Virus record (IMG/VR): IMGVR_UViG_3300049483_000049
Location: 1 to 26,389 of that record
DNA length: 26,389 nt
Reading direction: 5' to 3' (one strand)
Source: a virus
The translations under genes were made by a program, and so were the position numbers. Of this stretch, positions 18,981 to 26,389 are shown piece after piece. Position 1 is the first letter of the stretch, and each line of letters opens with the position of its first letter. The notes under the pieces are model-generated. The model saw nothing but the letters and a program-made list of their open reading frames with translations, did not search any database and was not told the DNA's origin.

Positions 18981-20174
18981 ATGAATATCGGACGTAATAG
19001 AGAAGAGCAGGAACTTACTCGACTGTTGGCTGCCACCCTAGTGCAGAAGGAGGTCATGGAGCCGATGGCGAAGATCGGGTGGGGTCATGGTACCCCACCG
19101 CCCCCGGACTATAGTGGACAACCCACCACCGAGGGAGCACCGGCTGCCCCGGCGTCACCGGCACCTGCAGCGTCTCCGAGCGGACCACCCGCTTCTGCCG
19201 CTACTGGTAAGCCCGCGACCCCTGCAGCCAAGGCGGACGCCCCTACGTTCTCGTTTAATATCGAGGACTTCAAGAATCCCATCACTGGCATGTACTTTGA
19301 TAAGTACCCGTCAGCTAATGAGGCTCTTAAGGGGTTGGGCCACCTCGCAAACATGGCGAAGACTTCGTTCTCCGAAAGGGATGCTGCCAAGGCTCGGCTT
19401 GCCGAGATCGAGGCCGAGAATCAGCGTCTTCGCTCTACGCCGGTCAGGGACCCCCTGACTGCTTCGACTGCTGCCGTTCCCTCCGCTTCGCGAGTGGATG
19501 TGGACCGGGCACAGCAGGCCCTCGACGCGGTGCTGTCGCAGGTTGCTGAGGACGGAGGCGTCCTCAACGAAGACTACGCAAAGAAGCTCAGTACGGCTCA
19601 GCGCGAACTGAGTCGGGCTGAAGCTCGCTTTGCAGTTGCGGAATCTCAGGAACAGGAGCGCAGGGCTTCTGCTGCCGAGAATGCGCGCTGGAGTCGCGTG
19701 AACGAGTACATGGATGAAAAGTACCCGAACGCTTCTAAGTTCGCGGCTGAGATCGGTCTGCATGTGCAGTCCGACCCACTGCTCTCCAAGGCAGTCGCAG
19801 CCTTGGTGTCGCGGGGTGAAGAGGTTGAGGCGTCAGAACTCGCATGGCTTGCTTATAGCAGGGCCGTGCAGATGTCTGGCGACTCGGTCGCTCGCGCCGA
19901 AGCCCAGATGACCGAAGAGGAACTCAAGGCTCGTGAGCAGGTTCGCAATGAAGCCGTGGCTCGCGCCCGCGTTGATGCGGGTGTGATTCAGGGCTCACCC
20001 GGTGGCGCAGGTATCCACCAGAACGCTGACGTTGGTCCCGGTCGTGAGGAGATCGAACTCCTCGCTGCTGAGATGCGTCGTCAGGGTGATGCACCCGGTT
20101 CTCCGGCTGCTGCTGCGTGGCGTCATGCTGTCATTGGGCGCTTCCTCCCGCATGATCTTTTCCCTAATCAGTAA
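18981..20174 (+). CDS. Scaffolding or capsid-assembly protein
   Basis: 397 residues, ATG at 18981 after GGAAAGGAGAGCAACG. Scaffolds guide capsid shell assembly and then leave. Evidence: directly before the major capsid gene, low-complexity Pro/Ala-rich N-terminal third (about 37-85), long charged helices with coiled-coil character (KTSFSERDAAKARLAEIEAE and TAQRELSRAEARFAVAES), and a basic/hydrophobic C-terminus that could contact the shell (AAAAWRHAVIGRFLPHDLFP). A conserved-looking block, FNIEDFKNPITGMYFDKYPS at about 92-111, precedes the helices. No protease domain was seen. Confidence 0.75.
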   Translation: MNIGRNREEQELTRLLAATLVQKEVMEPMAKIGWGHGTPPPPDYSGQPTTEGAPAAPASPAPAASPSGPPASAATGKPATPAAKADAPTFSFNIEDFKNPITGMYFDKYPSANEALKGLGHLANMAKTSFSERDAAKARLAEIEAENQRLRSTPVRDPLTASTAAVPSASRVDVDRAQQALDAVLSQVAEDGGVLNEDYAKKLSTAQRELSRAEARFAVAESQEQERRASAAENARWSRVNEYMDEKYPNASKFAAEIGLHVQSDPLLSKAVAALVSRGEEVEASELAWLAYSRAVQMSGDSVARAEAQMTEEELKAREQVRNEAVARARVDAGVIQGSPGGAGIHQNADVGPGREEIELLAAEMRRQGDAPGSPAAAAWRHAVIGRFLPHDLFPNQ

Positions 20175-20198
20175 GAAAGGCGGGTCCACAATCAACTT

Positions 20199-20219
20199 CC
20201 CCCTATAATAGGGGAGAGG
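20199..20219 (+). promoter_or_regulatory. Hairpin or late promoter element in front of the capsid gene
   Basis: CCCCTA-TAA-TAGGGG forms a 6-bp stem with a 3-nt loop in the 5' leader of the major capsid gene. Its centre holds a perfect TATAAT, but no -35 box lies 16-18 bp upstream. It may be an mRNA-stabilising hairpin or a promoter read by a phage factor. The 11-mer CTATAATAGGG also occurs on the minus strand at the left edge of the window (positions 12-2). Confidence 0.35.
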
Positions 20220-20229
20220 AAACAACACC

Positions 20230-21270
20230 ATGGCTGGTACTGCCCCCGGTGATTTCGGCACCTATCGTTTCGATGGTACCGATCTCATCTCCGGCGTCGC
20301 TAAGGAAGATCTGCTTGAGCAGATCACGAACATCTCGCCTTACGATACGCCGTTCGTTTCGCAGGCCCCGAAGGTTGGGTGCCGTCACATCTATCACCAG
20401 TGGCTGCTCGACTCCCTCGCTGCTGTCGGCACGGCTCCTAATGACCTGACCGGCGCTATCGAAGGCGCTGACTGGGCCTATCAGGCTACCACGCAGGCTT
20501 CCCGTTCGTTCAACGTCACGATGATTCTTCGTAAGGACCTCGGTCTTTCGGAGTCGCAGCGTGCGGTGAACACGGCTGGCTTCGCGGATCAGTATGCCTA
20601 CGAGGTTCAGAAGGCCACGAAGGAACTCGCCATCAAGCTGGAGCGTTGCGTCTTCGGTGCCCTGACCACGGCGACCGGTACTTCCGGTACGGCGCGTGTC
20701 ATGAAGGGTCTGCAGGCGTTCACTGTTACCAACACGGCCCTCGCTGGCGCGATTGGTGGCACCGTTGGTGATGCTACCCACGACGGTCAGCTTACGGTCT
20801 ACGACTTCAACGAGATGCTCAACGTGATCTACTCGGCTGGTGGTAACCCCGAGCAGGTGTACGTGTCGCCTCGTATCAAGCGTCAGATCAGCGGCTTTGG
20901 CGTCCCGGGTGCTGCGGCCGGTAATGTCTACGCCAAGAACATCGCGGCTGTGGACAAGAAGCTCGTCGGTGCGATTGACTTCTATGACTCGGACTTCGGT
21001 CTGATTCAGGTTGTCCTCGACCGGTGGGTTCCTGAGAGCACGAACACCACGACCGCTACGGCTTCGGCTACGGCAACTGGTGGTGGTCTGTTCTTCCTGT
21101 CGCGTGCCATCAACCGCCTCGCGTGGCTGCGCCCTGTCAAGCACGAGCTTGTTGGTAAGCGTGGTGACTCGGTCGCCGGTCTTGTGGTCGGTGAGGTGAC
21201 GATGGAGGTGCTCGCTGAGAAGGCCAATGGCTGGATCAAGAGCGCTAACAACAAGAGTGCCATCACCTAA
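20230..21270 (+). CDS. Major capsid protein, DUF5309-like
   Basis: 346 residues, ATG at 20230 with GAGAGGAAACAACACC before it. It forms the icosahedral shell. The sequence is Ala/Gly/Thr-rich without Cys clusters. Its N-terminal block reads EDLLEQITNISPYDTPFVSQ (about 26-45) and is followed by YHQWLLDSLAAVG. Later comes an HK97-like series of segments (AIKLERCVFGALTTATGT, then VMKGLQAFTVTN, then NPEQVYVSPRIKRQ). The 'ISPYDTPF' motif with a downstream 'hxxWxxDxL' is, from memory, characteristic of the DUF5309 group of HK97-fold capsid proteins. The downstream hairpin and high-quality leader fit a strongly expressed gene. Long antisense frames here are shadows. Confidence 0.88.
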   Translation: MAGTAPGDFGTYRFDGTDLISGVAKEDLLEQITNISPYDTPFVSQAPKVGCRHIYHQWLLDSLAAVGTAPNDLTGAIEGADWAYQATTQASRSFNVTMILRKDLGLSESQRAVNTAGFADQYAYEVQKATKELAIKLERCVFGALTTATGTSGTARVMKGLQAFTVTNTALAGAIGGTVGDATHDGQLTVYDFNEMLNVIYSAGGNPEQVYVSPRIKRQISGFGVPGAAAGNVYAKNIAAVDKKLVGAIDFYDSDFGLIQVVLDRWVPESTNTTTATASATATGGGLFFLSRAINRLAWLRPVKHELVGKRGDSVAGLVVGEVTMEVLAEKANGWIKSANNKSAIT

Positions 21271-21291
21271 TCAGTGATGTACTCCAACCCA

Positions 21292-21320
21292 GTAGGGGAG
21301 GGCCTCCGGGTCCTCCCTAC
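21292..21320 (+). terminator. GC-rich hairpin after the capsid gene
   Basis: GTAGGG and AGG pair with CCT and CCCTAC, with one bulged G and a loop of about 10 nt. CAGT/ACTG can extend the base imperfectly. It lies 22 nt after the capsid stop. No U-run follows, so partial termination or mRNA 3' end protection is more likely than a full stop. Confidence 0.45.
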
Positions 21321-21340
21321 ACTGGTCTACGAGGTATTGA

Positions 21341-21589
21341 ATGGCAAAGCCGAATCCGGTCACTGACAAGGACCCGGGTACTCGTGATCTTGGGAATGGT
21401 CTCACTGCGCTTCACCGCAAGGAGATTGTCCGCTCGACTATGGAGATGCCGGATGTCAGCATGAAGACCAACGACGGGGATAACCCGACGGTGGCGAGTG
21501 CTCCGTTTGCTACGGGCACTGACAATCGAAATCGTGAGGGTGGTGGCAAGACCAACCCCTATCCGGCCATGCCCGGAGCGAACTCCTAA
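21341..21589 (+). CDS. Small polar protein, Asn-Pro motif group
   Basis: 82 residues, ATG at 21341 with GAGG about 8 nt upstream. Polar and poor in hydrophobics (MAKPNPVTDKDPGTRDLGNG, then MKTNDGDNPTVASAPFATG), with NP motifs at about 5-6, 47-48 and 72-73. Likely extended or disordered. It is the first of four consecutive small proteins sharing NP-containing polar sequence right after the capsid gene, which suggests head decoration or DNA-associated structural roles. No family recognised. Confidence 0.65.
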   Translation: MAKPNPVTDKDPGTRDLGNGLTALHRKEIVRSTMEMPDVSMKTNDGDNPTVASAPFATGTDNRNREGGGKTNPYPAMPGANS

Positions 21590-21798
21590 TGGCTTCCCCC
21601 CGTCGTAATCCCACGAAGGGTATGGCAATCGTTAAGGCGGGAAACTACGCGGCTCCAATCGATACGACGGGGATGGACCCGAGCGACATGCCTCCGGGTA
21701 CAGTCCGTCAGACGCAGTTGGGTCGCGTGAATCAGAGTCTCATTAAGAAAGGGCGAAAGCCCCTGATCGACCCTGCTTCTAAGGAAGCTCGGCGATAA
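21589..21798 (+). CDS. Small basic protein, Asn-Pro motif group
   Basis: 69 residues, ATG at 21589 overlapping the previous stop as TAATG. It begins MASPRRNPTKGMAIVKAGNY, followed by AAPIDTTGMDPSDMPPGTVR, and ends basic (SLIKKGRKPLIDPASKEARR). Low hydrophobicity and high Lys/Arg suggest a flexible nucleic-acid-contacting tail or disordered linker protein. No family recognised. Confidence 0.65.
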   Translation: MASPRRNPTKGMAIVKAGNYAAPIDTTGMDPSDMPPGTVRQTQLGRVNQSLIKKGRKPLIDPASKEARR

Positions 21799-21810
21799 CG
21801 GAGGAATAGA

Positions 21811-22050
21811 ATGTCCAAGGGTCGTGGTAATCCGGTTCAGTCCCTTATTAGTCGCAAGGTTCTGTCGCAGTCGGTCGCTAATCCGGTTGCTAGCAACGAG
21901 AATACGGACAAGGGGAACCCGGCGAAGATGCGTGGTGGTGTGAAGCAGAATCCTTCGAAGACGCTGAACCAGAAGGTCGGCAATCCGTCCGATGGTTTTG
22001 CTCAGGCTAGCAAGCCCATTCCCGGTCTCGCTGGCAAGCGGGGCAAGTAA
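21811..22050 (+). CDS. Small basic protein with repeated GNP-like motif
   Basis: 79 residues, ATG at 21811 after CGGAGGAATAGA. NP occurs five times, mostly as GNP, QNP or ANP followed by a polar or basic run (SKGRGNPVQS, ANPVAS, KGNPAKMRGG, QNPSKTLN, GNPSDGF), about every 10-20 residues. The protein is strongly basic and probably unfolded by itself. The irregular internal repeat resembles short peptide linkers that bind along a surface, such as the capsid or DNA. No known family. Confidence 0.65.
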   Translation: MSKGRGNPVQSLISRKVLSQSVANPVASNENTDKGNPAKMRGGVKQNPSKTLNQKVGNPSDGFAQASKPIPGLAGKRGK

Positions 22051-22051
22051 G

Positions 22052-22234
22052 ATGCCTCGCGGGAATCCAGCGCTTCAGCACTCCAAACGTGAAGCTGCTC
22101 GTGGAAAAGAAGATTCAGCACGGGAAGAGAGTGCTGAGTCTAAGGCTTTCGAGAGTGCTGAGAAGGAAGACAAGAGCCTGCACAAGACAGTGAATAAGAT
22201 GGCGAAAAAGATCGGCGTTAAGTCCAAGAAGTGA
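22052..22234 (+). CDS. Small charged helical protein
   Basis: 60 residues. ATG at 22052 is chosen because the longer frame from 21992 lies within the previous gene; GGGG is about 11 nt upstream. It begins MPRGNPALQHSKREAARGKE, sharing the RGNP start with its neighbours. A long alternating-charge helix follows (ESAESKAFESAEKEDKSLHK) and then a basic end (KMAKKIGVKSKK). The charge pattern suggests a single stable helix or coiled coil. No family recognised. Confidence 0.6.
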   Translation: MPRGNPALQHSKREAARGKEDSAREESAESKAFESAEKEDKSLHKTVNKMAKKIGVKSKK

Positions 22235-22263
22235 TGATAACGCCGTAATAAAAAGGAGAGACT

Positions 22264-22707
22264 ATGGACGCAAAGGACTTCAGAGTGACCCGTGTGAAGG
22301 GGACAGGGAATGCCAGTCAGGGGTCACTCGCTCTGCTCGGGGAGACCGTCCGTCTCGCTCAGGAACACGTACCGAAGCTGCGTGCTTCTGCTCAAAATCG
22401 CATCGAGTTCCGGAACATGGAGGACTCGATGTCACAGCTTGGGGCTTACTGTCGAGCTAACGGATTCGATCCGACTCGTTCGTTCCAGCACGTAGCTAAC
22501 CTCGACACTGAGATCTGGGCGCTCATCCTCAAAATGTTCGCCAAGGAAGACGACGATGGTAACATGATGGACGATGGTCTTCTTTATAAGACCGATCCAA
22601 GAACTAACGCCCTCGCCCTGAACAAAGAGTTTTTCTACGCGTTGATCGGTTATCTAGAGTCCTGTGGTGTGCCGTGTGACATGCGTGGTAAAATCAAGGT
22701 AAACTGA
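22264..22707 (+). CDS. Hypothetical helical protein
   Basis: 147 residues, ATG at 22264 after AAAAAGGAGAGACT. Mostly helical: GSLALLGETVRLAQEHVPKL (about 20-39), then MEDSMSQLGAYCRANGF, then HVANLDTEIWALILKMFAKE (about 76-95), then YALIGYLESCGVPCDMRGK. It reads like a soluble all-alpha domain. No motif recognised. It sits between the head genes and the glycosyltransferase, so a structural or assembly role is plausible. Confidence 0.6.
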   Translation: MDAKDFRVTRVKGTGNASQGSLALLGETVRLAQEHVPKLRASAQNRIEFRNMEDSMSQLGAYCRANGFDPTRSFQHVANLDTEIWALILKMFAKEDDDGNMMDDGLLYKTDPRTNALALNKEFFYALIGYLESCGVPCDMRGKIKVN

Positions 22708-22719
22708 AAGGAGCCCACC

Positions 22720-24012
22720 GTGGCCTCAAACTTCTACGTCTGGTCGTTCATGCACGGACATCGTAGCGCCTGTTCCTACTACCGTATCGAGGTTCCACAG
22801 TCGCTTCTTCGCGACATGGATTACACGAATCTCTACATGGACAATGGAGAAGTTGACCAGAACGAATCCAATATGGCGCGAATGTACTCTGACATCGCCC
22901 ATTTCTACGCTATTGGTGGCGCACAACCTCTACATCTACTCAGAACCCTTAAGGGAATCAAGCCTGCTGTCCGTGATGGACACGATATTTATCCCCCTGC
23001 TCTCATCTATGACATCGACGACAACAACGACTTCGTCCATCCATTCAACATGGTCTTCGTTAGTCAGGGTGTCCGTGGGTACCCCGACGCTAGATTCCTG
23101 AAGCCCGGCGAGGGATTGGACATCACTGATCACACTGGTAAGGTCATCGCTCAGTGGGTGGATGGTGCTACTAGGTGCAACGGGCAGATCTTCAATATCC
23201 AGAGAAATCTCACGGAAATGAAGCTCCGGCATCAGATTATCCGTGAGTCGCATGGTGTCACTGTTACGACCCCGACACTAGCTAAGTACATGAAGGACGT
23301 CATTGGTGTGAAGAATGTTCATGTCTTCCCCAACACGATTGTCCCAGAACACTTTGAGACTGTACGTGCAGTCCGGACTGACGATAAGATCCGAATCCTC
23401 TGGCAGGGAGGTATGAGCCACTGGATCGACTGGTATCCTCTCCGAGACGCATTGAAGATTCTCTCGCAGAAGTACCGTGACAAGATCACGTGGGTAATCT
23501 TCGGAGAGTGGTTCAAGTGGATTCACGAGAACATCCCCGACGACATGGTCGAGCATCACCAGTGGGTTGAGTATAGCGCGTACAAGCTCAAGCGAGGGCT
23601 CTTGAACGTCGACATCAACCTGTGTCCGCTCACCAATAACGTGTTCAATTCGTGTAAGTCGGCGATCAAGTGGTACGAAGCCTCAATCTGGGAAAAGCCC
23701 GAGGCCACCCTCGCGGCAGTTTCCCCTGTTCACTCTGAGATCGTAGACGGCGAATCTGGTTTGCTGTACCGAACGCCAGAAGAGTTTGTCGAGAAGCTCA
23801 GCTTACTGATCGAGAACGCCGATCTTCGTACGAAGGTGGCGCAAGGTGCGAAAGAATGGGTGCTGGCTAACCGTACGCCTAAGGCTACGATCCCAGCACT
23901 TTTCGATTTCTATTCTGAGACTCGTGCCCGTCAGCGGCGAGAACTCGGAAAGCCCCTGATCAAGACCCCCTCCATGGATCAGATCAAGAAGCTAGCGATC
24001 CCACTGAGGTAG
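22720..24012 (+). CDS. GT-B glycosyltransferase (GT4-like)
   Basis: 430 residues, GTG at 22720 after AAAGGAGCCCACC. The C-terminal half has the expected GT-B nucleotide-sugar domain. RILWQGGMSHWIDWYPLRDA (225-244) starts a Rossmann unit, and DINLCPLTNNVFNSCKSAIK (298-317) leads into KWYEASIWEKP. Then AAVSPVHSEIVDGESGLLYR (332-351) resembles the usual GT4 'g...eiv.dg.tGll...' end motif. TVTTPTLAKYMKD (181-193) and VHVFPNTIV fit the interdomain part. The N-terminal half has SACSYYRIEVP, a typical acceptor-side start. It would move a sugar from a nucleotide donor to an unknown acceptor: virion protein, DNA or host surface. Confidence 0.75.
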   Translation: MASNFYVWSFMHGHRSACSYYRIEVPQSLLRDMDYTNLYMDNGEVDQNESNMARMYSDIAHFYAIGGAQPLHLLRTLKGIKPAVRDGHDIYPPALIYDIDDNNDFVHPFNMVFVSQGVRGYPDARFLKPGEGLDITDHTGKVIAQWVDGATRCNGQIFNIQRNLTEMKLRHQIIRESHGVTVTTPTLAKYMKDVIGVKNVHVFPNTIVPEHFETVRAVRTDDKIRILWQGGMSHWIDWYPLRDALKILSQKYRDKITWVIFGEWFKWIHENIPDDMVEHHQWVEYSAYKLKRGLLNVDINLCPLTNNVFNSCKSAIKWYEASIWEKPEATLAAVSPVHSEIVDGESGLLYRTPEEFVEKLSLLIENADLRTKVAQGAKEWVLANRTPKATIPALFDFYSETRARQRRELGKPLIKTPSMDQIKKLAIPLR

Positions 24013-24015
24013 ACT

Positions 24016-24987
24016 ATGAGTATGACGTTGGCAAATGCGAAGATCTACGTAGCGCGAATCATCGCTGGTGGCAACACCGCCACAGTGCTTGATATGGCTG
24101 GAGAAGCCATCATTCGCGCGTACGAAGAGTGGCAGTCCAAGCGGTATTGGCGTTTCCTATTGAAGGACTCCACCAATGGATTCCGCGTAGCCTCACTGAC
24201 TCTCACAGCCACATCGTCCTCAGTACTTGCTTCAACTGCAGGAGCCCTCGACGGGGTTAACCCGGGCGTCGGTGTAACTATCCTCACGGGCAGTACCGCT
24301 ACATTGGCAGCAGGTACTACTGTTTCTAGTGTGGCGTACAATCCTGTTGACGGTACGATCTCATCGATCACCTTGTCGAATACTATCGGTGGTACAACCG
24401 ATACCAACGCGACACTGATCTTCTCTGGAGATATCCCGATCATCGCTGGACAGCGGACGTACAACGTTCCTCCAGACTTTGACCGTCCCTCTGGGGCTCG
24501 TATGGTCGGAACACCGACGTATAGCCTGACTTGGAAAGATCCTCGCGCATGGGACCGTACCATCATCAACCAGACAGTACAGGGGAACCCACAGGAGTAC
24601 ACAGTTTTCAACTCCTACAGTCCTCTGACTCAGAACTTTGGAACTAAGAAGTTGATGCTTGACGTCATCCCATATTTGAACAACACGATGACGATGAAAT
24701 ACTTCCGTAAGTTCAACATCACCGCTACTACAATCGATATCCCCGACGAGTTCCTCTACATGTTCCTAGACTACGCGAGGGCTCGCCTGCTTGAAGCTAA
24801 GCGGGCGCAGGACAATCCTGAGGGGTATATCGCTGCAGCCGAAAAAGCTCAGGAGACCGCGTCTGAGAAAGACGAACAACCTTCTGACGATGACGACGCT
24901 GATCAGTGTCTCAAGACGGTATACGAGGCAGGTGCCTACCGGCCTCTTTGGGGCAACGGTGAGTTCACTCCTTTCCGCGATTGGTAA
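24016..24987 (+). CDS. Head-tail adaptor (T7 gp11-like) with inserted beta module
   Basis: 323 residues, ATG at 24016. Residues 1-57 are helical (ARIIAGGNTATVLDMAGEAI, then IRAYEEWQSKRYWRFLL), typical of tail tubular protein A or adaptor proteins that join portal to tail. A beta-rich insertion fills about 58-137 (LTLTATSSSVLASTAGALDG to NATLIFSG). The original fold then resumes with GQRTYNVPPDFDRPSGARM and DEFLYMFLDYARARLLEAKR (about 243-262). The C-terminus is acidic then polar. A similar module is present in the next protein. Function inferred from gene order and fold pattern. Confidence 0.65.
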   Translation: MSMTLANAKIYVARIIAGGNTATVLDMAGEAIIRAYEEWQSKRYWRFLLKDSTNGFRVASLTLTATSSSVLASTAGALDGVNPGVGVTILTGSTATLAAGTTVSSVAYNPVDGTISSITLSNTIGGTTDTNATLIFSGDIPIIAGQRTYNVPPDFDRPSGARMVGTPTYSLTWKDPRAWDRTIINQTVQGNPQEYTVFNSYSPLTQNFGTKKLMLDVIPYLNNTMTMKYFRKFNITATTIDIPDEFLYMFLDYARARLLEAKRAQDNPEGYIAAAEKAQETASEKDEQPSDDDDADQCLKTVYEAGAYRPLWGNGEFTPFRDW

Positions 24988-24996
24988 GAGGTCCAC

Positions 24997-26389
24997 ATGT
25001 CTGCTTTCCTCACCGAACTCTTCACGGGTGGCGTCTGCAACCTGAAGCACCCTGCTCTTCTCAAGGAGGGTGAACTTCAGCGTGGCGACGACTGCGTTTA
25101 CCGTGACAAGGATGAAGCGATCTGGAGAGCGCCGGGTCGCACCGCGATGCTCTCCGCCGCTATCGCTGGTGGGATCAAAGGCATCGGACATTTCTCTTTC
25201 GATGCCGGCTACGTTGATCAGTTCGTAGCTCTGGGTCGCCAGACTACTGGTAGCCCTACGTGGATACCGGCACCAGATCCGGCATACCCGGCAAATCATC
25301 TGTATGGAGCGAACTTCACTGCAGTCAGTGGCCTAACACTCTCTGAGATCGGAGGGCAAGGTCTCTGGACTGGTGTACTGACCAATGGTGGATCTGGTGT
25401 CGCTACCATGGAGTCCCAGATCCAAGTTGCTTCTGTTGTGATCAGTGGTTCTACGCTGACCATGGCGTCTACGACCGGGCTCACCGTTGGGATGGTCGTC
25501 ACCTTTGTCTCTGGTACCGGTAGTATCGCGGCAAACACGAGCATCCAATCAGTAGATTCTGCAACTGCTGTAACGATGACTAACGCCGGGACGGCCGGTA
25601 CTGCGACGCTTAACTTCACTCAGTACCCGTTCCTTGCATCAGCCATTGGTTCCCGTTTGATCGGTACTGGTCTCGGTGCAGAAGTCCGGATCACTGCAGT
25701 GTCGAATCAGGACGGGACGTCGGGTCGTTACCGTACCGCTACTTTAACCGTTTCCACTGGTTCTGCTCCGACCAACGGCACATATACTTATGTGATCACG
25801 TGGGGTGGAGTGTACAACCTGAACAACACGGGGACGGAAAGTTTCGACTTCATCCAGTACGGAGCAAGAAAGTACTACTTCTGGGATGGAGTAGGGACTC
25901 TTCAGGTCGCGGAATGGAAGTCCCGAGCTTCAGCATCTGACGCCACACTTGGGGCAGTACTCTCGATTCGTCCTGCTGCCATGAAGCCGGTAGAGGCTGC
26001 GCCTACAGTTGTTAAGCAGACTGGTACCACGGGTTGGAACACTGTAAAAGGTGCTGGCACCTACTGGATTTTGATCACGGAGATTTTTTCTCCTGAAGCT
26101 AACATCGCTACGGCTCTCAAAGACCCCGTCCTGAAAACTCAAATCGTGGAGTCAGCATATCTGGCCGCTAATCCCGCGACTACTGCTGACACTGGTTCTC
26201 AGTCCGGAGTTGGTCTCCCGATCTCGGTTAACATCACGACTGTTGCTACCGACCAGATATTGATCACGTTCCCCGCTGTCACGAACAATGGTACAGACGG
26301 ATTCATCGCAACGCACTGGGGAGTGTATATCTACGGGCCGTCGTCTGACATGCCTTCTCTGGCTTCGATGCGCCGTTGTGCAACTATCC
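24997..26389 (+). CDS. Tail tubular protein B-like protein (partial, runs off the window)
   Basis: At least 464 residues; ATG at 24997 after AAGAGGTCCAC, open to the right edge with no stop. It begins MSAFLTELFTGGVCNLKHPA, LLKEGELQRGDDCVYRDKDE, then AIWRAPGRTAMLSAAIAGGI, the usual N-terminus of gp12-like tail tube or stopper proteins, which start by listing 'xGGxN...L..GE......D' and a position 40-50 'R.PGR'. A beta module fills about 146-208 (VVISGSTLTMASTTGLTVGM, then IAANTSIQSVDSATAVTMTN), and a related stretch follows at about 212-270. The rest is beta-rich. Identity is inferred from gene order and N-terminal pattern. Confidence 0.65.
   Translation, partial: MSAFLTELFTGGVCNLKHPALLKEGELQRGDDCVYRDKDEAIWRAPGRTAMLSAAIAGGIKGIGHFSFDAGYVDQFVALGRQTTGSPTWIPAPDPAYPANHLYGANFTAVSGLTLSEIGGQGLWTGVLTNGGSGVATMESQIQVASVVISGSTLTMASTTGLTVGMVVTFVSGTGSIAANTSIQSVDSATAVTMTNAGTAGTATLNFTQYPFLASAIGSRLIGTGLGAEVRITAVSNQDGTSGRYRTATLTVSTGSAPTNGTYTYVITWGGVYNLNNTGTESFDFIQYGARKYYFWDGVGTLQVAEWKSRASASDATLGAVLSIRPAAMKPVEAAPTVVKQTGTTGWNTVKGAGTYWILITEIFSPEANIATALKDPVLKTQIVESAYLAANPATTADTGSQSGVGLPISVNITTVATDQILITFPAVTNNGTDGFIATHWGVYIYGPSSDMPSLASMRRCATI

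Noticed and set aside
20203-21144. 313-codon minus-strand open frame opposite the capsid gene
   Set aside because: Exact antisense of a well-supported capsid gene, Arg/Thr-rich product and no ribosome site; a shadow of the codon bias.
1-26389. CRISPR array or insertion sequence
   Set aside because: No regularly spaced direct repeats, no transposase frame and no terminal inverted repeats with target duplications were seen.

Overview
The window is part of a tailed double-stranded DNA phage genome (or a metagenomic phage contig). Genes are packed with 1-20 nt overlaps (ATGA, GTGA, TAATG, TAGTG), ribosome sites are strong AGGAGG-type, and the right half carries a terminase-portal-scaffold-capsid-adaptor series. 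The portal and the two genes after the glycosyltransferase look like those of short-tailed (podovirus-like) phages. A small lipoprotein next to a tiny membrane protein hints at a Gram-negative host, but this is weak evidence. No integrase, polymerase, helicase, tRNA or CRISPR array is visible, so replication genes must lie outside.

Layout. (1) 134-7251, minus strand: one continuous operon of 24 small genes, typical early or host-takeover genes. Most are unknown. Recognisable are a CCHC zinc-knuckle protein, a phosphoribosyltransferase-like protein, a protein-kinase-like protein, Cys-cluster proteins and a 34-residue membrane peptide. GC-rich hairpins at 24-129 probably end the operon. (2) 7252-8520: about 1.27 kb with no credible gene, separating the two divergent arms. 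Its minus strand contains a very convincing hammerhead self-cleaving ribozyme (7265-7442) that ends right at the Shine-Dalgarno site of the first early gene. The rest holds a UUCG hairpin, overlapping divergent promoter candidates, operator-like dyads, repeated AAGCG motifs and a long leader hairpin on the plus strand. (3) 8521-11810, plus strand: a probable small terminase followed by small genes, including an HExxH protein, a zinc ribbon, a lipoprotein and a membrane peptide. (4) 11699-26389, plus strand: large terminase, a triplicated His-rich collar-like fibre protein, a DEDDy exonuclease, portal, scaffold, major capsid protein, four small Asn-Pro-rich proteins, a glycosyltransferase, a head-tail adaptor and a tail protein that runs off the right edge.

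How it fits together. Transcription probably starts in the central region and runs both ways. The leftward RNA would cut itself just upstream of its first ribosome site, separating a structured leader from the early messenger. A UCCUCC element upstream of the cut could mask the GGAGGA ribosome site until cleavage. The rightward transcript carries packaging and virion genes. The most unusual features are the ribozyme and its 116-nt structured insertion, two mutually exclusive hairpins before the exonuclease gene, and beta-rich modules shared by the last two virion proteins.
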